Origin: Rhynchonema sp. JSB1_4
Taxonomy: Eukaryota; Nematoda; Chromadorea; Monhysterida; Xyalidae
Assembly (NCBI GenBank): GCA_030248065.1
Contig: JASAMV010006637.1
Span: forward strand, 1 to 64,000
DNA: 64,000 nt
Direction of reading: 5' to 3'
Shown: positions 1 through 8,106 of the stretch, in pieces
Numbering within the stretch: position 1 is the stretch's first letter
Layout: every line of letters starts with the position of its first letter
Program-made: the position numbers and the translations under genes
Notes under the pieces: model-generated
The model's input: only the letters and a program-made list of their open reading frames with translations
Database searches by the model: none
What the model was told of the DNA's origin: nothing

Positions 1-1120
1 CTCAATTCCGATCGACCCGATCGGTCCGAAGCCTGACGCGACGGCAACGGAGGATCGTGATAGTGTTCCTTTCGACGCGGCAGTCTGTCACCCAACGTCA
101 ACGACAATGCGATCATTCGCATAGCATATTCGTGATGATCATCGACCTGCGGCTGACCAAACTTGTAGGGATGCACTTCTCCTTTCGACTTCATGTCACT
201 TATCTTATTGGCCACCACGGCATCCAGCCAGCCTTGTTCATCCGTGTACGCAACACGATTTAGGATCTTCTCCTTCGGCATGTCTTCCAACGGAACCTCA
301 ATCAAGTAACCGCCGTTTCGGGCATCTTTCCACAATTGAGTCTCAATAGTCGGAGTCATTTGAACGTAGCCGAATTCAGCTCCAATTGCCAACCGAACTT
401 CCTTTCCTTGATCATTCAAGCCGGTCAAATCACAATGCGTCACTTTGAACATGCACTCCTCCTGCTTGTGCTTGTTATGACCACACAAGCCACATCCCGT
501 GTCACGTTCCTCTTGTGTACGAGCACCTCTCAATACACTCTGTTGGCCCTCAATGCCACATGCGACATTTCTGAAGTTGCGACGATCTTTTGGTCTCGGA
601 CTCTGAATCGAACAAACGCCGTCCTCCGTTTCCGGGAATGCCAGTTTACACGATTCAATCATTTCAGCAACGTTCGATGGATATTTCTGGTACTTCTTAT
701 TGTACGCCCTAGCCATGTCGATCAAATCACGATAATCCGTGTGGAAATCTGTCGTGGCCGCAGTCGACGTGTACTGACCATTCTTCTCAATCAACACGTT
801 CAAGATGTTAATCATCAGGCTGACAGAACGAACTTCACGCAACTCGTCCTGCGAGTACAAGTCCATATCTTCGTCAAAGTCACTCGCGATGGCCCAGATC
901 GTGTTGAAACCCCAGTAACGTGCCGGGTATCCACTCGGTTCAAAGTTGTTCCTCTGACCGACATCTGGCGTTCCTGACGATTCGACGATTCCATAGCGCT
1001 TCAAAGTACTGCGAAACGCTAATGCGTTCTCGTAGATTGATTGGATTTGCGTTTCGATTTCCATTCTGGTTTTGAGGTTGATCCCTCCCAAAATCGTTCT
1101 GGCATGTTCCCATTCGAAAT
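1..1120 (-). CDS. Gag-like zinc-knuckle protein, partial exon
   Basis: I see one open frame on the minus strand from a splice acceptor at 1121-1122 (TTCATTAG) to the window edge, with no stop in about 370 codons. The first in-frame ATG is at 1064-1062, but the frame continues upstream to the acceptor, so this is probably an internal exon. About two thirds along is a CCHC knuckle, CGLCGHNKHKQEEC, with exact C-x2-C-x4-H-x4-C spacing, as in retroelement Gag and some RNA-binding proteins. The region before it is helical and charged, as in capsid-like domains; the end is rich in Arg, Ser and Pro. No protease or reverse transcriptase is visible. It may be a retroelement gag or a host gene derived from one. 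The upstream intron would run into the transposon cluster. The open frame is certain; the family is an inference from the knuckle. Confidence 0.55.
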
Positions 1121-1182
1121 CTAATGAAAGAGAATGTGTGCGTGTTGTGTGCCGGGTCTGACGACGGAGGTCAGAGATAGGA

Positions 1183-1275
1183 AACGGGCCGGGTAAAGTC
1201 GGCCCGGCCCGGCCCGGTCGGCGAAAAGTCCGGCCCGGCCCGGTGGAGGGCTGCAGGTCGGCCCGGCCCGGTCAG
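1183..1275. repeat. GGCCC-rich simple repeat
   Basis: Runs of GGCCCGGCCCGG alternate with short spacers such as TCGGCGAAAAGT. It lies between the Gag-like exon and the transposon cluster. From about 1440 to 1600 follow C-tracts with AAAATAGAGCCCCCC units, which look like a decayed reverse copy of the CCGTAAAAACC elements further right. Confidence 0.7.
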
Positions 1276-1967
1276 CCAATTTTCAAGGGCCGAAAACTGA
1301 AAAAGTCCAAAAAGCTGAAAAAAATTCGAAAATTTTCTGCAGAATACTTGTTTTCACACTGGTGCAGCTGGGGGGAAGGGGTACGTAGGTAGATTGACGA
1401 GCCATCCTGATGCAGTACGTAAGTCGCCGCCCCGGCTGGTACAGTTGTAGGTATACCGTATTCCCTAAAATAGAGCCCCCCCCCCCAAAAAAATAGAGCC
1501 CCCCAAAATACAGCCCCCCCCCTAAAAGGGGTCAGTGAAAAAATAGAGCCCCCCCAAAAATACAGCCCCCCCCCAACTTGGAATTCCCCGCTTGGGGGTC
1601 GTAAAGTCAAGTTCTTGTGTAAGACACCTTGTGTACAACGTTTGTGGAGGTCGCAATCGGGCAGGCCGCACACGGACGCGTGCTCGGTCGTGTGGCTTTC
1701 CGTATGAATACCGTAAAAACCTAAATAGAAGGGGGGCTCTATTAACTCACTGACCCCATTTTGGGGGGCTCTTATTCCGGGGGGCCTCTATTAATCGTTT
1801 GAATGGATGTTTTTTCACTTGTAATCGCATTTATTCGTGTCTATTCGTCAATAAGAGGCGTATTATGTGGTCTGGGACGAACAACAAACGTGCATAAATG
1901 TACTGTACCTGTGCACCACTATCAAGCGTTAATACACACTACTGTACAGTCACAGTGTACAGGGGAT

Positions 1968-2805
1968 CAGTGTAGTGGCAGGCAAATGGTTGCAGGGTAC
2001 CCTTGGGGGGGATGGATCCAGATGGTTGCAAGGTACCCCCCTACCCAGCCTCCGGAAGGTTGCAAGGTACCCCGAGGTCCGAAAAAAGGGTGTTTTTTAC
2101 ATGCATTATACTGCAAATTTGGCCGAAAAATAGGTACTTTTTTGCATTTTGGCCGAAAATTTGCCTAAAACACCTATTATATGGAGGTTTGCGCGCGCGC
2201 GAATTTTGGGGTTTTTGAGGTCGAAAAACACCCATTTTTGCCTATAAAAACCATAAATTGATGGTTGCAAGGTACCCTCCGGGGTGGTTGCAAGGTACCT
2301 ACCCTTCCCCCCATCCCCCCAAGCAGTGCTGTGGCTGGGGGGGGGGGTGGGGGGGTCCCCCCCAATGGTACCCTACCCGCCCCGGCCTGGTACGCTACCC
2401 CCCTACCCGCCCCGCTCTTGTACCCTACCCCCCTACCCGCCCCGATTTTTACCCCCAAAATGCCCTTTTTTCGGTCAAAAATGCCCAAATTTCGACCGAA
2501 AACCCTAAAAAGTGCAAAAAATCTCGCGCTGCGCGCGATATATGCACTTTTTAGTACATAAAAACAGGCACCCGAAAAAACTTGTGTTGTACCCTACCCG
2601 CCCCGAAAAATCTTCCCCCCCTCCCCCCCCCCAAACCGGATTCCCCCCCCCCCCAAAATCCCAGGTACACTACCCCCTACCCGCCCCGATTTTTTCCACC
2701 TATGTACCCTACCCGCCCCGCAAAAGTAGCCACAGCACTGCCCCCAAGGGGTGGTTGCAAGGTACCTACTCCTTAGGGGGGGAATCCCCCCCAGCCACTA
2801 CACTG
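1968..2805. mobile_element. hAT-like element, CAGTGTAGTGGC family, copy 1
   Basis: Terminal inverted repeats CAGTGTAGTGGC...GCCACTACACTG are flanked by an exact 8-bp duplication, CAGGGGAT (1960-1967 and 2806-2813). Subterminal repeats GGTTGCAAGGTACCC occur near both ends. A second hAT-like element (2324-2740) is nested inside. There is no transposase, so it is non-autonomous. The 8-bp duplication and CAGTG ends are typical of hAT elements. Confidence 0.85.
2324..2740. mobile_element. hAT-like element, CAGTGCTGTGGCT family, copy 1
   Basis: Inverted ends CAGTGCTGTGGCT...AGCCACAGCACTG are flanked by the 8-bp duplication CCCCCAAG (2316-2323 and 2741-2748). Subterminal repeats of the type GTACCCTACCCGCCCC are present, and the core carries GCGCTGCGCGCG. 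A sister copy lies in the MATH-BTB gene at 10557-10887. Confidence 0.87.
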
Positions 2806-2970
2806 CAGGGGATGTTACTTAGGAGGGCTCTATTCCGGGGGGGGGCTCTATTAATTCACTGACCCCTATTTGGGGGGCTCTATTCCGGCTCCCGGGGGTT
2901 GTATTCAGGCTTTTACGGCCCGATTGCGACCTCTGATGAACAGACACGACGACACGAATAAATGAGAATA

Positions 2971-3131
2971 CCGTAAAAACCTAAATACAAGGGGGGCTCT
3001 ATTAATTCACTGACCCCATTTTCAAAAAATTATTTTCGTTTCTCAGCGAGAACGTTCCAAATCCGGTGTTATTTTCGATCGATATTCCGAGGGGGGCTCT
3101 ATTCCGGGGGGCTCTATTTAGGTTTTTACGG
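2971..3131. mobile_element. TA-flanked CCGTAAAAACC element, intact short copy 2
   Basis: This uninterrupted 161-bp copy shows both ends: CCGTAAAAACCTAAATA...CTATTTAGGTTTTTACGG, with TA on each side (2969-2970 and 3132-3133). It defines the ends of the family. It encodes nothing. Confidence 0.7.
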
Positions 3132-3284
3132 TAGATATCAGCCAATAAACCGTAAACTCCTCTGGGAGCATTTTTTTTAGATTCGCGGCAGTGATTCATT
3201 GAAGCCCGTGATGGTCAGTGTCTGCCAGTGATTACCGTAAAAACCAGTGGTGTAGCTACCCAGGCGGAGCGGCAACCTGCTGTA

Positions 3285-3671
3285 CAGTGTAGTTCCTGGG
3301 GGGAGGGGGAAGTCCCCCCTAAGGTAACTAACCGCCGCGACCAAGGTACACTAGTACACTAACCGCCGCGCCAGGTACACTAACCGCCTCAATTTTTGCC
3401 TAAAATCGGCATTTTTAGGCCTAAAATGGCCATTTTTAGGCCTAAAATGGGTGATTTTCAGGTCAATGATGTCAAAAATCGCCAAAATACCCTTTTTATG
3501 GAGAATTTTTTCCAAAAAGGGGTAAAAATCGGTCAAATTTTCTACCTCAAAAAGTGACTTTTTCCTGGATTTGGGTCTTCCCCCCCTTCCCCCCCAGGGA
3601 GGTACACTAACCGCCGCACGGAAAAAAGGGGTAGGCACACTAACCGCCGCGCCGGACCAGGAACTACACTG
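3285..3671. mobile_element. hAT-like element, CAGTGTAGTTCCTGG family, copy 1
   Basis: Ends CAGTGTAGTTCCTGG...CCAGGAACTACACTG are flanked by CTGCTGTA (3277-3284 and 3672-3679). Subterminal repeats are GGTACACTAACCGCC. The AT-rich core has AAAATGGCC and AAAATCGGC blocks. A sibling is at 4556-4941. Confidence 0.85.
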
Positions 3672-3714
3672 CTGCTGTACCACCAAAAATGTGGGGCGGC
3701 AACCTACCTACCGT

Positions 3715-4121
3715 CATAGTAGTGGCTGGGGGGGTTGGGGGGGGTTACCCCCCTCTCAGTACTTACCTACCACAAAACCCGAGGGGGGTTGGGGGGGGTT
3801 GAGTACTTACCTCTCACAACTCCAAATCATACCTCTCACAAGCAATTTTATACCTTTTTAAGGCAAAAATCGGTGTTTTTCGACCTTATTTTCCCAAAAA
3901 TCGCGCGCTCCGCGCGCATACCCACCCATAATACCTATTTTTAGGCGATTTTCGGCGAAAATTTGGAAAAAATACTATTTTTACCTCAATTTTTGGCCAA
4001 CATTGTATCACAAAAACGGTGTTTTTTCGCCTTTTTGGGTGACCAAAATCATACCTCTCACGCTTCCGGTCCCAACCCCGCATCATACTTACCTCCCACA
4101 CATGGGCCTGCCACTACACTG
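3715..4121. mobile_element. hAT-like element, worn CAGTGTAGTGGC end, copy 2
   Basis: The right end GCCACTACACTG is intact; the left end has drifted to CATAGTAGTGGC. The 8-bp duplication CCTACCGT is exact (3707-3714 and 4122-4129). Subterminal repeats are ATCATACCTCTCAC, unlike those of 1968-2805, so the two share terminal letters but not interiors. The core carries CGCGCGCTCCGCGCG. Confidence 0.78.
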
Positions 4122-4324
4122 CCTACCGTACCGGCCGAGCTAGGGGGGGGGAGAAATTTTTTAGGCCGAGATTTTGATGAAAATGCGCTCTAAAATGCTA
4201 ATTTCGCGCGTAGCGCGCGCTTTTTCTCCTATTTGGAGTGGAAAACACCGATTTTCTACCATTTTGAGCCAAAAATAGCAACTTACTGTACCAGCCGCCG
4301 GGCGGCGGCGACCTACTTACCTAC

Positions 4325-5123
4325 CAGTGGTGTCGTTGAGAAATCGAAATTTTCCCATACCCAGCCCAATTTTCGGAAAATTTCCCATACATACCCCCAA
4401 AAATCAAAAATTTCCCATACCAGGGGGTTTCCAAAAACTCAAAATTTCCCATAACCGAGGGTGGGGGTTTTGAAAAAAATGACCCCAAAAATCTTCTAAA
4501 AGTGCCAAAATTGGTCTAAAAAGTGCTTAAAACAGAGTTTTCTTGCGGTAGTAAGCAGTGTAGTTCCTGGTCCGGAGGGGGAGATAGGGGACCCTCCGTT
4601 TTTTTCGGAGGGGGAGATAGTGTACCCCCGAGGGGGGGAGGGGGGAGGAAGACCCAAATTCGGGAAAAAGTCACTTTTTGAGGTAGAAAATTTGACCTAT
4701 TTTTGCCCCTTTTTGAAAAAATATCTTCATAAAAGGGGCATTTTGGCGACTTTTGGGAACATTGACCTAAAAATCACACATTTTTGGTATAAAAATGCCC
4801 ATTTTAGGCCTAAAGATGCCTATTTTAGGCAAAAATTGGGGGAGATAGTGTACCCGGAGGGGGAGATAGGGGGATAGTGTACCACCTGAGGGAGAGATAG
4901 CGTGCCCGATGGGGGACCCCCTCCCCCCAGGAACTACACTGGTAGTAAGCGATTTTTGACATTTTTGGACGAAAAATGGCCAATTTTGGTACTTCTCGGG
5001 GTCAAAAAGTCATTTCTTAGGGGTGCTTGTTCCAAAAGTGAAAAATTTCCCATACCCCATACCCTCGGCCGATTTCCCATACCCCATACCAGGGGGGTAA
5101 CCCCCCCCCCAACGACACCACTG
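4325..5123. mobile_element. hAT-like element, CAGTGGTGTCGTTG family (middle nest)
   Basis: Ends CAGTGGTGTCGTTG...CAACGACACCACTG are flanked by TTACCTAC and CTACCTAC (7 of 8 match). Subterminal repeats are AAATTTCCCATACC. A CAGTGTAGTTCC element (4556-4941) is inserted inside, giving a fourth level of nesting. Confidence 0.8.
4556..4941. mobile_element. hAT-like element, CAGTGTAGTTCCTGG family, copy 2 (innermost)
   Basis: The ends match 3285-3671. The 8-bp duplication GTAGTAAG is exact (4548-4555 and 4942-4949). The subterminal repeat here is GGGGGAGATAGTGTACCC. It is the youngest layer at this site. Confidence 0.85.
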
Positions 5124-5164
5124 CTACCTACTGTACCTAGGGGGGGACCCCCAGCTCCCTCCCC

Positions 5165-5619
5165 CAGTGTAGTACTTGGCCAGGGTGTTGGCGATAGATA
5201 GATTGGGACCCGAAATGTGTTGACGATAGATAGATGACCCAAGTCCGAAATCTGGGCGGTCGACACAAACTTGTTGACGATAGATAGATGGTGGGGGGGT
5301 CGCCAAAAATCAAGGCATAGTATAGTGCACTAAGTAGGTAATCATGTTTAAATATTAATGAAAATGTACATAGATGTACTAAATCCGCACGTAGCGCGCG
5401 ATTTTTTGCCTATCTGGGATAAAAAATACCGATTTTGAGCCATTTTGAGTCAAAAATGTCAATTTTGGGATCGAAATGTGTTGACGATGGATAGATTGTT
5501 CCCAAAATTTGTTGACGATAGATAGATCAGCCCATAAGTGTTGACGATAGATAGATGAAATCAAAGTGTTGACGATAGATAGATGAATTTGGGGGACCCC
5601 CCCGCCAAGTACTACCCTG
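5165..5619. mobile_element. hAT-like element, CAGTGTAGTACTTGGC family
   Basis: Ends CAGTGTAGTACTTGGC...GCCAAGTACTACCCTG are flanked by CCCTCCCC (5157-5164 and 5620-5627). Seven copies of GTTGACGATAGATAGAT, or one-base variants, sit three on the left and four on the right of a core with GTAGCGCGCG. Such arrays are candidate transposase-binding sites. Confidence 0.83.
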
Positions 5620-5819
5620 CCCTCCCCCCCTGCTACACCATTGGTAAAAACCTAAATAGAAGGGGGCTCTATTAGTTCACTGACCCCATTAAGCCCATTT
5701 TGGGGGCTCTATTCCGGGGGGGCTCTATTAATTCACTGACCCGAACCTGAAAAATTGTTCCCATAAATACCCCTCAAAAACCCCTAAAAAGGGGTCTGAA
5801 ACGATGCTCTTTCCCTTGT

Positions 5820-6238
5820 AATGGGGGGATACCTACTGTACCGCGCTGGGAGAGGTGGGATACCTACTGTACCAGAGCCGATGGCCTGGGGGGTTATGCA
5901 CCTAGGGGGGTTGGGGGTCAGGTTTTTGAGTGAAAATTTTTAATGTGCTTATTATGTGTGGAATCGTGTGAAAACGTAGTATTTGCGCGCGCAGCGCGCG
6001 AATTTTGGGTAATTTGAGGTGAAAACCACTGATTTTACACGAATGTTGGCCATTTTGGTCAAAAATTGGCACTTTTGGGGCAAAATCGGGGGGGGGGATA
6101 CCTGCTGTACCGGGGTGAAAATCGGGGAGATACCTACTGTACCATGCCAAACATCGGGGGGATACCTACTGTACCAGGCGAGGGGATACCTACTGTACTG
6201 GGGGGCTACCCCGAAACCCCCCCCCACCTCCAACACTG
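5820..6238. mobile_element. probable hAT-like element, left end unresolved
   Basis: Six GGGATACCTACTGTACC-type repeats flank a core with TTGCGCGCGCAGCGCGCG, the same plan as its neighbours. The right end reads CAACACTG. I could not find a matching CAGTG left end or an 8-bp duplication, so the boundaries are approximate. Confidence 0.5.
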
Positions 6239-6344
6239 CTTAGGGGGCTCTATTAATTCACTGACCCCTTTTGGGGGGTGTTTTTAGGTTTTTACGGTGG
6301 TCTTTTCGATTCCAGAATGTATAAAACAACACGTACAATCGAAC

Positions 6345-7462
6345 ATGGCTGAGACAGCGTCATCTTCAACTCCGACCGAAGCCGCCACAGAACCTAATAA
6401 GACCAAATCGCCAAAATCCAAGCAACTGTCGCAGCAAGAGATCATTTATGGCTTCAAAAAATTACACGAAGAACAGCAGAATACGATGGCAAAAATTGCA
6501 GAAATTCGCGTTGAAATGCACGAACACAAGTGGGACCGGCCCTTCTGTTCTTTTGTTGTTTGACGTTTGTGAGTGAATTTTATCATGTGCCATTTACTTT
6601 TTAGGCTGGTCGCTGACACGTTGGAAAAGGTGGACGGATCCAGAAGATGTCACAAACTTGTCGGTGGTGTTCTCATCCAGAAGACTGCCGGTGAAGTGCT
6701 GCCAGAACTTCGAACTCAGACGAAAAACGTGAGCGCATCCAAGCAAACAAAATAAAAAATTTCGTTTTTTCCTTGTATTGGGGAATTGGGGAAAATGTTA
6801 GTTTTCAAAAGAAAATAAAGAACCGAAAGGAAAAAAATGAACTTTCGCAAAAAAATCGAAGATGATAAAATCGAGCGAATACCTTCGCTGAATCACTGAA
6901 CTGAACTGACCAAAATTGTATGAATACAATACGCATCAGTCCTTCCTGTGCATAAATGCACAGAGCATTTCCAGGAAACCTTTTTTCACACGGTTTTTAG
7001 ATCTGAAGGTCTTCATAGAGGCGTTTGTTGCGCAAATACTGCAGTTTTCGAAGGGGGAAGTGTTGAGCAAAAAATGGCACCTGAGAAAATAAAAAAATTA
7101 TTTCCTTTTTTCTTTTCTTCCCAGGAATATACTAGCACAAATTTTTTACGAAATCTAGCGCATCAGAGATTTGTTATGGCTTTCCGTTGGCCAAAATTCG
7201 GCTTGGCTTTTTCCATTGAAGATGTTCTCGCCTTTTCACATGGAAACTTAACACTTAATGTTTTCAGCTCGGTGAAGTGCTGTCGCTTTTGGAAAAGAAA
7301 TTAGCAGCCGTCGGCAAGGAGGTGCAAGATTACCGCGAACAACACAACATTCGTTTTCTCACCGAAGAACAATATCTGAAAGAACAGATGAAACAAAAAG
7401 CCGAGAAGGAAAAGGGTGAAAGTGCCGAACAGAAGCAGTCCGCCGGTGTGCTGGTCGAATAA
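6345..7462 (+). CDS. PFDN2: Prefoldin subunit 2
   Basis: Three exons: 6345-6529, 6605-6728 and 7268-7462, giving 167 aa. Prefoldin is the six-subunit jellyfish chaperone that passes unfolded actin and tubulin to the CCT chaperonin; subunit 2 is a beta-type subunit. The product shows the expected coiled coil, hairpin, coiled coil order: helix 1 around QQEIIYGFKKLHEEQQN, the hairpin region CHKLVGGVLIQKTAGEVLP, then a second helix ending in YREQHNIRF, and the family-typical end SAGVLVE. The start was chosen at MAETASSS, which fits family length; an in-frame upstream ATG would fall next to the transposon boundary. Only 47 bp separates the start codon from the transposon end at 6297, so the 5' UTR or promoter may lie in transposon DNA. 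Confidence 0.93.
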
Positions 7463-7557
7463 TTGTTGTTGCCGGCTTTAACACTGCGAAGATTGTAGTC
7501 AGTTACTATTGAAAATTATCTGTCTTTACGCGTTCTCAAACAGATATGGTGCGGAAA

Positions 7558-7563
7558 AATAAA
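7558..7563 (+). terminator. PFDN2: poly(A) signal AATAAA of prefoldin 2
   Basis: AATAAA lies 96 bp after the stop codon, followed by an A-run and a T-rich stretch. It is the best candidate for the cleavage signal. Confidence 0.5.
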
Positions 7564-8106
7564 AAAAATCTTTTCCTTGGAAGTTTTTTTTGCCTTTTTC
7601 CGTGGTAAAATAGCAATCAAAAGAATGAAACCAAAAAATGGCAACGGCGGAAAAAAAGAAGCTGGAGAAATTCGGACAAAAGTCGAAAAAGCAAGAGTTC
7701 AAAAATTTTTCAAAAAATTTTTACTCTCCAAGGAGTTTTTTGCATGAAGTTGGCCCGGAAAAAAATGAACGAAAAAAGAAAACTTTCTCCCCATCTCTGT
7801 TTTTGAACTTGTTGTCATCACTGTTTTGTTGATTTGCTGTTTGTTTGCCCGCTCACACAGCCTTTTTGTTCAAAAAGTGCATCAATTTTCACAATTCTGT
7901 TACGATAAAAATGAATCAGCTTTGATTTTCTCGCTGGAGATTGAGTGAGGACACAATGGCTCCTTTTGGATCCAAGCAACGTCTGCTCGCGACATGCTTA
8001 TTTAGTACCGCATTGGCTTTTCTGATTGGTTCTATGATGAGTTGTCGTTCAAATACAGAAGTTGCAATCAGAAAACTGCCCAGCTGGTGACAACCGCCAA
8101 ACAATT
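7564..8106. other. intergenic, probable 5' region of the MATH-BTB gene
   Basis: It contains a Lys-rich open stretch (7638-7832) and a 45-codon ORF at 7955 (start MAPFGSKQ). Neither joins in phase to the MATH-BTB exons. No other structure is seen. Confidence 0.4.

Larger units (their letters stand above)
1711..2918. mobile_element. TA-flanked CCGTAAAAACC element, copy 1 (interrupted)
   Basis: The left end CCGTAAAAACCTAAATAGAA follows a TA, and the right end is a worn inverted copy (TTCAGGCTTTTACGG). Inside are repeated GGGGGGCTCTATT and TTCACTGACCCC blocks. A hAT-like element (1968-2805) has inserted into it. There is no coding capacity, so this is a non-autonomous element. TA flanks suggest the Tc1/mariner group, which is an inference. 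Confidence 0.5.
3245..5643. mobile_element. hAT-like element, CAGTGGTGTAGC family (outer nest)
   Basis: Ends CAGTGGTGTAGC...GCTACACCATTG are flanked by the exact 8-bp duplication GTAAAAAC (3237-3244 and 5644-5651). Almost the whole interior is made of four other insertions, one of which carries a fifth. The original element was therefore short and is swollen by later arrivals. Confidence 0.82.
3235..6297. mobile_element. TA-flanked CCGTAAAAACC element, copy 3 (host of a nest)
   Basis: The left end CCGTAAAAAC is cut nine bases in by a hAT-like insertion (3245-5643). The element resumes at 5644 with the duplicated GTAAAAAC and then CTAAATAGAAGGGGGCTCTATT. The right end TTTAGGTTTTTACGG closes at 6297, 47 bp before the prefoldin start codon. 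The right flank is TG rather than TA, so one base has changed or the end is slightly worn. Confidence 0.6.

Noticed and set aside
5165..5619. Array of regularly spaced repeats resembling a CRISPR
   Set aside because: Animal DNA, repeats sit on both sides of a transposon core with CAGTG ends and an 8-bp duplication, and there are no cas genes.
1272..6287. Many ORFs of 60-130 codons rich in Pro, Gly, Phe and Lys
   Set aside because: They cross transposon ends and tandem repeats, overlap on both strands, and their composition follows the G/C and T-run repeats.
7638..7832. Lys-rich ORF starting MATAEKKKLEKF
   Set aside because: It does not join in phase to the MATH-BTB exons and has no domain; the 8107 start gives a complete model.
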